Of a stretch of 39,772 bases of DNA, positions 16,596 to 24,855 are shown one piece after another. Made by a program: the position numbers and the translations under genes. The stretch is from Butyrivibrio sp. Lineage in GTDB: Bacteria > Bacillota > Clostridia > Lachnospirales > Lachnospiraceae. Position 1 is the first letter of the stretch. Every line of letters begins with the position of its first letter. The notes below the pieces were generated by a model. It had not been told where the DNA came from. It was given only the letters and a program-made list of their open reading frames with translations, and searched no databases. The stretch lies in assembly GCF_017635265.1 (NCBI RefSeq), contig NZ_JAGBLU010000049.1:1-39772 (forward strand), in the 5' to 3' direction.

Positions 16596-17645
16596 ATGAG
16601 GAGTAAGACTATTTTAGTAGTTTTAACCCTTTCCGTTTTTCTTTCAGGTTGTGGGAGTCTGGCCGGAAGACACGGGATTGATTCCGGCTTTGCATATATT
16701 GAGAGTCATGAGTATACCAGTGCTCTTGAGAGTTTTGATGAAGCTTTGGAGCGCGGCGAGGATGCTTGCCTTGTCCATAGAGGGAAGGGAATAGCATATT
16801 TTTATAGCGGGGAATATGAACAGGCAGTAGAGGAACTGCTTTCTTCGCTTGCAGCTGATGAGGGAATAGTTGATGATATGGATTTTGACACCAATTATTA
16901 TCTTGCGGAAAGCTACATGAAAATCGGCGAATATAATAAGGCCAAAGAAGTATATGACGCTATTATCGGGTTAAAGAGCGGAGATATAAATGCTTATTAT
17001 CTGAGAGGAACCTGCGAACTTGCTGCAGGCAACCATGATGCGGGATATGCAGATTTTACCAAGGCTATATCGCTTAATCCCAAGGACTATTCCATGATGA
17101 TCATGATATATAAAGCTCTTGCTGAAAATGGTTATGAGGAGGAAGGAACTTCCATAATTACCAGAGCCCTTGAGAATGGCAGTGATTACATGACTAACTA
17201 TGAGAAGGGTCAGATATCTTTTTACCTTGGTAATAATGCTGATGCCCAAAGCTATCTGGAAGCAGCCAGAAGTGAGAGAGATCAGGAAAAAGAGCCTGTG
17301 GTTCTTTTGCTGGGACAGACAGGAGAAGTTCAGGGTGACTATAACTATGCAATCAGTGTGTATAAAACTTATCTGTCCGAGAACCCAAGCAGCGCAAAGG
17401 TGTATAATCAGCTTGGAATGTGCCAGATAAAGCAGGGCGACTATGAAGGTGCAGTTTCTTCATTTCAGTCAGGTATAGAGATTAATGACAAATCTCTTAA
17501 TCAGGCTCTTATGCTCAATGAGATTACAGCGTATGAATATATGGGTGAGTTTGGGCTTGCATCATCTCTTATGACAACTTATCTTCAGAGTTATCCACAG
17601 GATGAGGTGGCGCTTAGAGAGAATGTCTTCCTGTCAACAAGGTGA
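16596..17645 (+). CDS. TPR-repeat lipoprotein
   Basis: A 349-residue exported lipoprotein. The signal peptide MRSKTILVVLTLSVFLSGCG ends in a lipobox with Cys19 as the lipidated residue. The rest is about eight TPR units (YYLRGTCELAAGNHDAGYAD, VYNQLGMCQIKQGDYEGAVS), a scaffold fold for protein contacts at the outer face of the membrane. No enzymatic motif. It starts nine bases after ridA and is likely co-transcribed. Its partner is unknown; the second zinc-ribbon/TPR protein upstream has similar extracytoplasmic repeats. Confidence 0.85.
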   Translation: MRSKTILVVLTLSVFLSGCGSLAGRHGIDSGFAYIESHEYTSALESFDEALERGEDACLVHRGKGIAYFYSGEYEQAVEELLSSLAADEGIVDDMDFDTNYYLAESYMKIGEYNKAKEVYDAIIGLKSGDINAYYLRGTCELAAGNHDAGYADFTKAISLNPKDYSMMIMIYKALAENGYEEEGTSIITRALENGSDYMTNYEKGQISFYLGNNADAQSYLEAARSERDQEKEPVVLLLGQTGEVQGDYNYAISVYKTYLSENPSSAKVYNQLGMCQIKQGDYEGAVSSFQSGIEINDKSLNQALMLNEITAYEYMGEFGLASSLMTTYLQSYPQDEVALRENVFLSTR

Positions 17646-17669
17646 TATGACATTGCAGCCATTTTGTTT

Positions 17670-17835
17670 CTAGTGTAGCTGTTTTATATTAACTCGACTA
17701 TATGCTTGCTATAATTTGAATCTACTGCGTTGTCATCAGTCGTCGATGGACGCCCATCGACTCCATCTTCCGCCTTGTAGATTGTAAATTATATCTAAGC
17801 AATATAGTCGAGAAATATAAAAACAGCCACACTAG
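17670..17835. repeat. palindromic intergenic element, copy 1 (166 bases)
   Basis: Starts CTAGTGT and ends ACACTAG. The 55-base left arm pairs with the 53-base right arm almost throughout. A 58-base core runs from CTGCGT (17725-17730) to CTTGTAGAT (17774-17782) and has an 8-bp apical stem GTCGATGG/CCATCGAC with an ACGC loop. The same architecture recurs at 21081-21244. It could be a MITE-like element (TGT...ACA ends within CTAG) or a structured RNA. No ORF. Confidence 0.75.
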
Positions 17836-17881
17836 ATATTAATATGACCGTTAAATGTCACTATATATTTAAATAGTAACT

Positions 17882-17990
17882 GCGATATTTAAAGACCGTG
17901 TATATTCAAATAATGTTTGCGATATTTAATGATCGTGTATATTCAGATAATGTTTGTGATATTTATTGACCGGAGTAATAATATATGTTT
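17882..17990 (+). repeat. three tandem 37-base repeats
   Basis: Units at 17882-17918, 17919-17955 and 17956-17990 (the last two bases shorter) share GYGATATTTA near the start, and the first two agree at about 34 of 37 positions. They lie upstream of the polysaccharide genes and could be operator repeats. TTGACC in the third unit (17966-17971) might be a -35 element. Confidence 0.7.
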
Positions 17991-17995
17991 AGATT

Positions 17996-18024
17996 AAAAA
18001 TCCGCAATTGCTGCGGATTTTTTG
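17996..18024 (+). terminator. intrinsic terminator
   Basis: Perfect 11-bp stem AAAAATCCGCA (17996-18006) with TGCGGATTTTT (18012-18022), 5-base loop and further T. Its A- and T-rich flanks would let it stop transcripts from both sides. Confidence 0.75.
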
Positions 18025-18072
18025 ACTGTTTTTTGGAGTATAGTAAAAATAAATGCTTTTGGAGGAGTATGT

Positions 18073-18867
18073 ATGAAGATAACTGTATTTAATGAGTGGG
18101 ACCATGTGCCTAAGGCAGAGTATGAAGGTGAGAAAAATGTGGTACTTGCCTGGGATGGAGAGTACAGAAAGGGCGATGTTATAGAATTTACCGGCCTTGT
18201 TCCCGGAAAGTTTTATGTTGTAAAAGTTGACGCAGCGGTGGATTCGGCTTTGGTTTTGGTTGATCAGGAAACTGTAGATTTTACTGTTCCGTTTTATGAG
18301 AAAAAAACAAGTTACAATCCGCTTGCTTTCTTTGGCAACAGACATGTGGTTACTATTAGAGAAGCAGAGGATTATGAAGTTACAGCTTATAGGAATATTG
18401 CTCTTAATCCTTTTGATCAGCATGAAGTGTCAGGTGTTTATCCACATGCAAGTGCCAACGTTGAGACAAGAGGTGAAGCCGTTTTTGCTGCAAGAAATGC
18501 AATCGACGGTTGCATAGCAACTCTCTCACACGGCGAATGGCCATATGAGTCCTGGGGAATAAACAGGCAGGATGATGCAGAGTTTACTTTGGATTTCGGA
18601 AGAGAAGTAGATTTTGACAGGATAGTTCTTTATACAAGAGCTGATTTTCCGCATGATAACTGGTGGGTAGAGGCTACTTTTACTTTTTCGGATGGCAGCA
18701 GCGAAGTTGTCACGATGGACAAAAAGGTTGCAGAGCCGCATGTTTTCAACATTGAAAAGAAGAATATAAGATGGATCAAGCTGGGAAAACTTATTAAAGC
18801 AGATGATCCAAGTCCATTCCCTGCACTGACACAGATTGAAGTGTACGGAACTGAGGCTTCGAAGTGA
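18073..18867 (+). CDS. discoidin (F5/8 type C)-like carbohydrate-binding protein
   Basis: A 264-residue soluble protein without signal peptide. The C-terminal half has the pattern of an F5/8 type C or CBM32 jelly-roll: ARNAIDGCIATLSHGEWPYE, WGINRQDDAEFTLDFGREVD, DRIVLYTRADFPHDNWW and a closing TQIEVYG. The N-terminal 110 residues are also beta-rich and unidentified. Upstream in-frame codons to 18022 are open, but the ATG at 18073 has GGAGGAG five bases ahead. It lies 100 bases before a heparinase-like lyase, so binding of the same glycan is likely. No catalytic residues were recognised. Confidence 0.75.
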   Translation: MKITVFNEWDHVPKAEYEGEKNVVLAWDGEYRKGDVIEFTGLVPGKFYVVKVDAAVDSALVLVDQETVDFTVPFYEKKTSYNPLAFFGNRHVVTIREAEDYEVTAYRNIALNPFDQHEVSGVYPHASANVETRGEAVFAARNAIDGCIATLSHGEWPYESWGINRQDDAEFTLDFGREVDFDRIVLYTRADFPHDNWWVEATFTFSDGSSEVVTMDKKVAEPHVFNIEKKNIRWIKLGKLIKADDPSPFPALTQIEVYGTEASK

Positions 18868-18967
18868 TGAACATGATATTGCACAGGTGCTAAAAGCGTC
18901 TGTGCAATATTCTATATGCTTATGGTAGCGTAATATATTCACATTAAGTTATGAGGAATGATTATTT

Positions 18968-20995
18968 ATGAATAGGACAATAGTACAGCATTATGTGGAT
19001 GTAACAAGTGGTTGTGGAATTTATTCAGAGTATCCGGATATTTCTGATAGAGATAAATGGGAGAGATTGTCAGATAAACTTAAAAACAAATTGATAAAGG
19101 CCGGTGAAGAGGCTTTGAATGAGCCATGGACGCAGCTTCTTATTTCAGATTTCATGGAATTTAAGAAATCAGGAAACAGAGTAAGGTTTGAGGATAAGTT
19201 TTTTCCGAGAAGAAGAAAACTAAATAGCCTCGTTATGGCCGAGTGTGTTGAGAATAAGGGAAGATTTTTAGGGGATATTCTGGATGGTCTTTATCTTATT
19301 TTAGAGGAAACCACCTGGTGTCTTCCGCCCCATACAAGCTATGTTCGTGACGGAGTGCAGGAGGTAGTTCCTGATGTGACAAGGCCTATCATAGATCTTT
19401 TTGATGCTGAGTCGGGAGCGGAGGTTGCTTTTGCTGAGTATGTATTGAGACCTGTTTTGAAGGACATAAGTCCGTTTATCAGTACTTATGTCAATGAAAG
19501 ACTTAAAGAGAGAATATTTACACCATATCTGGAACAGCATTTCTGGTGGATGGGAAATGGCAAGGAACCAATGTGTAACTGGACTGTATGGTGTACACAG
19601 AATGTCCTTATCAGCGTACTTACAAGACCTGAAGATTTCTTTTCCGAAAAAGAAAGGAGAGTCTTTATTGAGAAAGCTGCTAAGTCCTGCGACTACTTTC
19701 TTGATGAGTACGGCGAAGATGGAGGCTGTGATGAGGGAGCCCAGTATTATTCCCATGCAGCTCTTTGCCTTTTCGGATGTCTGGAACTGATGAGAGGAGC
19801 TCTTAAAAACAGTAAGACAGGTACCGATGATAGAAACAGGTCTTGTGAAGATGGAATGGAAAGTGGCATAGAATCCGGGGCTGAGGATTATTCTTTTAAC
19901 GGGATATTCTCAGATAAACTGATCAGAAATGTAGCCAACTACATCGTCAAGATGTATGTGGGGAACGGCTATTATGTGAACTTTGCGGATTGCAGCGCTA
20001 TGGCAGGCGGAAGGACAGCAAGGGAGTATCTGTTCGGAAAGGCTACAAAAGATAAGGTTTTGTCTACATTTGCTGCGCTTGATTTCCAGAAACAATCAGA
20101 AGACGGTCAGCTTGTCAGTGAAGAAATAAATCTCTTTTACCATTTCATTCAGGCTTTTGCCTATGATGAGATGATGAATGTCTCCGGGGAGGCCGGAATT
20201 CCTGAGGATGCTTTTTTTGAAAGCGTTGGTCTTATGGTTGCCAGAGACGGTGTATATACACTTGCAGCCAAAGCGGGAGATAATGCAGACAGTCACAATC
20301 ACAATGATGTTGGCTCTTTTACCATATATAAAGACGGTAAGCCGTTGGTAATTGACCTTGGAGTTGGGACCTATACTCAAAAGACTTTTTCTGACAGGAG
20401 ATATGAAATATGGACAATGCAGTCACAGTTTCATAATCTTCCGACTTTTATTGACGAAATGGGAAACATTGATGAACTGGGGAATGATGCGGCAAAAGAT
20501 GTCTATAACAAGGCTTACGTCATGGAGCATGACGGTGAAAAATACAGTGCAGGTTATGTAAACTGTATACTGTGCAGCAATTTGGACTATAATTCCGATA
20601 AGTGTGTATCCTCACTTTCAATGGATATTGCCGACGCTTATGGAGATGAACGTATAAGAAGCTACAAGCGTACAGTCAGCCTCATTAAAGGGCAAGGCGT
20701 TTGTGTTGAGGATAGTTATGACGGTGATCTTAAGGCTGTAGTAAGTTTAATGACTTATGATAAGCCGGAGATTGAGGTGATTTCGACATCTGAAAGTTGT
20801 GAGAAATCCGGTGAAGGTAAAATTCTGGTGCGAATAGGAAATTTGGGATTTGCAGAGATAACCGGTGCAGAATCAGCTACTGTAAAAGCATATCCTGTTA
20901 CGGATGAGCGACTTTCTATTGCCTGGAAGCACGAAGTATACAGAGTGCTTTTTGAACTTGGACATTGCAATAAGCTTGAGATGAAGTTTAGATGA
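18968..20995 (+). CDS. heparinase II/III-like polysaccharide lyase
   Basis: A 675-residue protein with an N-terminal helical toroid (to about residue 400) and a C-terminal heparinase II/III beta domain. The C-terminal domain opens with NADSHNHNDVGSFTIYKDGK, where His443 and neighbours are family active-site or metal residues, then VIDLGVGTYT and a YEIWTMQSQFHNLPT stretch. Family members cleave uronic-acid polysaccharides by beta-elimination, leaving a 4,5-unsaturated uronate, which fits the GH88 gene that follows. No signal peptide is seen, so it probably acts in the cytoplasm on imported oligosaccharides. A short acidic, Asp/Gly/Ser-rich insert lies near residues 283-305. The substrate (heparan, alginate, other) cannot be decided. 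Confidence 0.87.
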   Translation: MNRTIVQHYVDVTSGCGIYSEYPDISDRDKWERLSDKLKNKLIKAGEEALNEPWTQLLISDFMEFKKSGNRVRFEDKFFPRRRKLNSLVMAECVENKGRFLGDILDGLYLILEETTWCLPPHTSYVRDGVQEVVPDVTRPIIDLFDAESGAEVAFAEYVLRPVLKDISPFISTYVNERLKERIFTPYLEQHFWWMGNGKEPMCNWTVWCTQNVLISVLTRPEDFFSEKERRVFIEKAAKSCDYFLDEYGEDGGCDEGAQYYSHAALCLFGCLELMRGALKNSKTGTDDRNRSCEDGMESGIESGAEDYSFNGIFSDKLIRNVANYIVKMYVGNGYYVNFADCSAMAGGRTAREYLFGKATKDKVLSTFAALDFQKQSEDGQLVSEEINLFYHFIQAFAYDEMMNVSGEAGIPEDAFFESVGLMVARDGVYTLAAKAGDNADSHNHNDVGSFTIYKDGKPLVIDLGVGTYTQKTFSDRRYEIWTMQSQFHNLPTFIDEMGNIDELGNDAAKDVYNKAYVMEHDGEKYSAGYVNCILCSNLDYNSDKCVSSLSMDIADAYGDERIRSYKRTVSLIKGQGVCVEDSYDGDLKAVVSLMTYDKPEIEVISTSESCEKSGEGKILVRIGNLGFAEITGAESATVKAYPVTDERLSIAWKHEVYRVLFELGHCNKLEMKFR

Positions 20996-21080
20996 AGTTT
21001 ATGAAGTTCAGGTAAAGCTCAGATAATAAGTTTGTGGCGATTACTAACAGTGATTTTACTTTTTAAACGCAAATAATTAC

Positions 21081-21244
21081 CTAGTGTACTGGCTCATTCA
21101 TAATTAACCAAATTGTTTGTCTATGAATTCATCAGCTGCGTCAAAAATTCTCGACAATGCCCGCATTGTCATCGAATTTATTTCCTTGCAGATAAATCCA
21201 TATACTTCACAATTTGATTAAAGATGAACGAGTCAGCACACTAG
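21081..21244. repeat. palindromic intergenic element, copy 2 (164 bases)
   Basis: Same plan as 17670-17835: CTAGTGT start, 55-base left arm, 58-base core from CTGCGT (21136-21141) to CTTGCAGAT (21185-21193), 51-base right arm and ACACTAG end. The apical stem is GACAATG/CATTGTC with a CCCG loop. The arms pair with each other but show near-chance identity to the arms of copy 1 past the first eight bases. Confidence 0.75.
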
Positions 21245-21281
21245 GCTGAGAAATTGTAAATGATAGCATAGTTATATTAGT

Positions 21282-21315
21282 GGGTGCAGTTGCAGGTTTT
21301 AAAGCAACTGCACCC
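21282..21315 (+). terminator. strong hairpin, probable terminator
   Basis: GGGTGCAGTTGC (21282-21293) and GCAACTGCACCC (21304-21315) form a perfect 12-bp stem. The trailing T-run is short (TATCTTTAT), so termination efficiency is uncertain. Confidence 0.55.
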
Positions 21316-21542
21316 TATCTTTATAATTGAGATTTCCTAAGAATGGAATTTTCGGACAAGTACACCCCCAGGTTTTGATTAAATTATCTGCTCTAAGATT
21401 CATTTTGCTAAAAATAAGCAATAATTAATATAAAATATACATTATTTTTTACTTCAAAAGACTGTACTATATTATCTGGTGGATAGATTTAAGCATCGTT
21501 CCACCGTTTACAGTAAAGTAATTATGCTTTGGGAGGAAAATT

Positions 21543-22700
21543 ATGGGATTAATCAGTGGCGAAGACTTACAGTGGGTCAATGATACATTAAAAAAAATAG
21601 AAGATAAGATGGTTCCTGTAACTGAAAGAAACAGGGATAAGATTCCATATACCACAGATGAAAATGGAAGATTTGATGACAGATCTGATGAAAAAGAAAT
21701 CTGCTGGTGGACAAATGGTTTTTGGGGCGGCGAGATGTGGCAGCTCTTTAAACTTACAGGAAATGAGATGTTTAAGGAAGAAGCTCTGCAAGTTGAAAAA
21801 AAGCTTGATAAAGCATTTCTTAATTACAACGGAATGGATCATGATGCCGGATTCAGGTGGCTCCCCACATCTGTAATTAATTACAAACTTTATAAAAGTG
21901 ATGATTCAAAAAACAGAGGCCTTTTGGCAGCTAACAGTCTTGCCGGGCGTTTTAACATGAACGGCAATTTCATAAGAGCGTGGAATGACTGGGGAGATGG
22001 GAGAGATACAACAGGATGGGCAATCATTGACTGCATGATGAATCTTCCTCTGCTGTACTGGGCATCAGATGTTTTAGGTGATCCAAGATTTAAGAAAATT
22101 GCTATGGCTCATGCAGATACTGCAATGAAGAATTTTATCAGAGAGGATGGATCTGTAAGGCACATTGTTGGATTTGATCCATTTACCGGGGAGTTTGCAA
22201 GAGAATATGGCGGACAGGGATATGGTGAAGGATCAAGCTGGACAAGAGGACAAAGCTGGGCAGTATATGGATTTGCTTTAAGCTATATTCATACTGGTGA
22301 AAAGAAATACCTTGAAACTGCTATGAAAGTGGCTGATTATGTACTTTCTGAAATTCCGGATACTTTCCTTGTTCCGATAGACTACAGGCAACCCAAAACT
22401 GATGATCTTGAGGACTCAACTGCTGCGGCTATTACAGCAGGTGGTCTTATTGAGATTGCCAGGAGTCTTATGGGAGAAGGTAAAGAAGACCGTGCAAAAG
22501 AGTACCTTACAGCTGCTATTAAGCTGTTAAAAGCACTTGACAGTCACAGCTGTGATTACACCCTTGATAAAGACAACCTTCTGACCAGAGGTTCTGTTGA
22601 CTATCATGGAAACGGACATCACATGGCAATAATTTATGGTGATTATTATTACATTGAAGCGCTTATGAAATTAAACGGAAGCGCACTTGAAGTTTTCTAA
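21543..22700 (+). CDS. GH88 unsaturated glucuronyl hydrolase
   Basis: Removes the 4,5-unsaturated uronic acid from the non-reducing end of oligosaccharides made by polysaccharide lyases, by hydrating the double bond. The 385-residue product is full length for GH88 and predicted as an alpha/alpha six-barrel. ICWWTNGFWGGEMWQLF, MDHDAGFRW (Asp101) and TTGWAIIDCMMNLPLLYWAS (Asp163) supply the two catalytic aspartates, at the spacing of Asp88 and Asp149 of the Bacillus enzyme. EGSSWTRGQSWAVYGFAL forms the subsite stretch. No signal peptide, so cytoplasmic. It follows the heparinase-like gene and precedes DUF2264. Confidence 0.95.
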   Translation: MGLISGEDLQWVNDTLKKIEDKMVPVTERNRDKIPYTTDENGRFDDRSDEKEICWWTNGFWGGEMWQLFKLTGNEMFKEEALQVEKKLDKAFLNYNGMDHDAGFRWLPTSVINYKLYKSDDSKNRGLLAANSLAGRFNMNGNFIRAWNDWGDGRDTTGWAIIDCMMNLPLLYWASDVLGDPRFKKIAMAHADTAMKNFIREDGSVRHIVGFDPFTGEFAREYGGQGYGEGSSWTRGQSWAVYGFALSYIHTGEKKYLETAMKVADYVLSEIPDTFLVPIDYRQPKTDDLEDSTAAAITAGGLIEIARSLMGEGKEDRAKEYLTAAIKLLKALDSHSCDYTLDKDNLLTRGSVDYHGNGHHMAIIYGDYYYIEALMKLNGSALEVF

Positions 22701-22747
22701 AAGCAATCAGTAAAGACATGATAAACGTGATTTAAAGGAGCAGCACC

Positions 22748-24796
22748 ATGAAGTTTACACCAACAAAGACTGATTTTGATTTAAGTCCATATACCGGACT
22801 TACCAGAGACAGCTGGATTGAAGCGGCAAAGTACCTTCTGTCCGGAATCTTCGGCAATATAAAAAATATTGAAGAACCTGTAGTGATGCCAAGATATGAA
22901 ACCGAGGTAACATATCCTTCCAAGGATGCACCTATGTGGCGTTATAAAGCTGAAATATTCGAGGGACTTTGCAGATCTTTTTTTATTTCTGCGCCGCTTA
23001 TTCACATTGATCCTGAGCTTGTATTAAACAATATAAATATCAGGGAATATTACAAAAAGCAGGTTCTCTACGCTGTTACAAAGGGTGAAAAGAACTATGT
23101 GCTTAATTATTCCGATATGAAAGAGCTGGACGAAAGTGGAAATCCCTTTGCATGTTTTCAGCAGACAGTTGAAACCGCAGCCCTTGTAATATGTCTGTGG
23201 CTCTCCAAGGAAGAGATCTGGGATACCTATTCCAAGGAGGAAAAAGACAGAATTGCTGCCTTTTTAAGTGATTTTGCCCATTCCAATACAGTTCCCCAGA
23301 ACTGGCGACTGTTCAACATGCTTGATCTGGCATTTCTATACATGAACGGGTATGAAATTGATGAAGATATAATGAGAGATCATGCTCAGAACATCTTAAA
23401 CTATTATGTCGGCGATGGCTGGTACAGAGACGGACAGTCTTTTGACTACTATTCATGCTGGGCATTTAATATGTATACAGCGATTTGGAATCAGTGGTAC
23501 GGATATGAAAAAGAGCCGTATATTGCCCGCAGATTTGAAGAAAACTCCAATGAGCTGATGAAGACATATCCGCTCTTTTTTGACAGAGACGGATTTACAA
23601 ATATGTGGGGAAGAAGCGGAATCTACAGAAATGCCGCTACAAGCTCCTTTGACGGTAATCTTCTTATGAAGAATTCAAGTATAAATCCGGGGCTTGCAAG
23701 AAGAATCTGCTCAGGGTCTCTTTTGCAATTCCTTACAAGAGATGATTTTCTTTGGGAAGGAGTTCCGACCCTTGGATTTTACGGACCGTTTATTCCGCTT
23801 GTGCAGTCGTACTCCTGCGCTGAATCTCCTATGTGGCTTGCAAAAGCTCTTTTGTGTCTGCATCTGCCGGCAGATCATCCCTTCTGGACCAGCAAGGAAG
23901 AACTGGGACCATGGGATGAACTTAAGAAAAATGAGACATTGGTTACAACCCTGGACGGACCGGGACTTTGCATGGCTAATCATGAGGCCAACGGCATAAC
24001 AGAGCTTAGAACCGGCAAGATGGTAAAAGACAAAACTGACCTTCACGGAATCTGGAACTATGGGAAGCTTGTTTATAATACAAAGTTCCCATGGGACAGC
24101 TTCTATGAAAACGGAGCTGCTTCTGAGCAGTACGTGGTTACATATCTGGAGGAAAAAACGCCTGTAGTAATAACACCCAATGCTTGTTTCTGGCATGGAG
24201 AAAAAGACGGAGTGCTGTATAGAAGGCATTTCTTTGAATATGAGACTCAGACCGAAACACATTGGAGAACTGCCATAAATTTGGCTGACTTTGCAGTTCC
24301 CTACGGAATAATGAGAGCTGACAAGATCAGGCTGTTTAGAAGACCTGTCAGAATTACACTGGGTGCTTTCGGATTCCCTGATAATGGAACAGAAGTTATC
24401 TGCAAAGAAAAAGACGGATACAAGGCTGTTATTTTAAAAGGACATGATCATACAGGAAAAGAAAAGCAGTTAGCCTTTACGATTATGGATGGCTGGGATA
24501 ATATAGAGATTATGCACAGCAAGGATACAAACCCTGACAGCGAGAAGTCCATTATTCTTTGTGCGGATACAAAAAGGGAAAAACAGTACGGCTATGAGCC
24601 ATATTTCCTGATCTCGCAGGTTATCACCAAAGAGAGCCTTGAAGATTTTGATGAGGATGACATTTTCCCTGTAAAGGACATAGAGTATACCGATCCACAG
24701 AAATGCGGCGGATATGGACCTGTAAGAATCAATCTGAAGTCAGGAGATACAAAGGTAATTGACTTTGAAGGAATAGAGGGTAATCTTCAGCTGTGA
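22748..24796 (+). CDS. DUF2264 family protein
   Basis: A 682-residue soluble protein with family marks of DUF2264: SWIEAAKYLLSGIF near the start, PRYETEVTYPSKDAPMWRYK, AEIFEGLCRSFF, NWRLFNMLDLAFLYMNGYEI, DGWYRDGQSFDYYSCWAFNM and a C-terminal beta-rich part. The N-terminal half should be an alpha/alpha toroid like many uronic-acid lyases and hydrolases. No experimental function is claimed here. Its place directly after GH88 (47 bases) and the absence of a signal peptide point to intracellular processing of the same oligosaccharides. Strong AAGGAG ribosome site before the ATG at 22748. Confidence 0.88.
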   Translation: MKFTPTKTDFDLSPYTGLTRDSWIEAAKYLLSGIFGNIKNIEEPVVMPRYETEVTYPSKDAPMWRYKAEIFEGLCRSFFISAPLIHIDPELVLNNINIREYYKKQVLYAVTKGEKNYVLNYSDMKELDESGNPFACFQQTVETAALVICLWLSKEEIWDTYSKEEKDRIAAFLSDFAHSNTVPQNWRLFNMLDLAFLYMNGYEIDEDIMRDHAQNILNYYVGDGWYRDGQSFDYYSCWAFNMYTAIWNQWYGYEKEPYIARRFEENSNELMKTYPLFFDRDGFTNMWGRSGIYRNAATSSFDGNLLMKNSSINPGLARRICSGSLLQFLTRDDFLWEGVPTLGFYGPFIPLVQSYSCAESPMWLAKALLCLHLPADHPFWTSKEELGPWDELKKNETLVTTLDGPGLCMANHEANGITELRTGKMVKDKTDLHGIWNYGKLVYNTKFPWDSFYENGAASEQYVVTYLEEKTPVVITPNACFWHGEKDGVLYRRHFFEYETQTETHWRTAINLADFAVPYGIMRADKIRLFRRPVRITLGAFGFPDNGTEVICKEKDGYKAVILKGHDHTGKEKQLAFTIMDGWDNIEIMHSKDTNPDSEKSIILCADTKREKQYGYEPYFLISQVITKESLEDFDEDDIFPVKDIEYTDPQKCGGYGPVRINLKSGDTKVIDFEGIEGNLQL

Positions 24797-24855
24797 TGCA
24801 GACTTTGCCAATAGTAGAAAATAATCCAAGGCAAAGTGATTACATGGAGGCTTAC

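Larger units (their letters stand above)
17646..18072. promoter_or_regulatory. 427-base intergenic region: palindromic element, 37-base repeats, terminator, promoter
   Basis: No gene is seen. In order it holds the long palindromic element at 17670-17835, three tandem 37-base AT-rich repeats at 17882-17990, a strong hairpin with T-run at 17996-18024, and a likely promoter whose -35 (TTGACT, 18022-18027) overlaps that T-run. A TAAAAA -10 lies at 18044-18049. GGAGGAG (18061-18067) then precedes the next ATG. Confidence 0.6.
20996..21542. promoter_or_regulatory. 547-base intergenic region with second palindromic element and terminator
   Basis: No gene is seen. It contains the palindromic element at 21081-21244, the hairpin at 21282-21315, then AT-rich DNA with possible -10 hexamers TATATT (21468-21473) and TATTAT (21470-21475) but no good -35. 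The ribosome site GGGAGGA (21531-21537) precedes the GH88 gene. The stretch 21330-21460 shows nothing recognisable. Confidence 0.55.

Noticed and set aside
23711-24262. 183-codon minus-strand frame within the DUF2264 gene
   Set aside because: Antisense shadow of a conserved coding region, with cysteine- and arginine-rich composition and no start signal.
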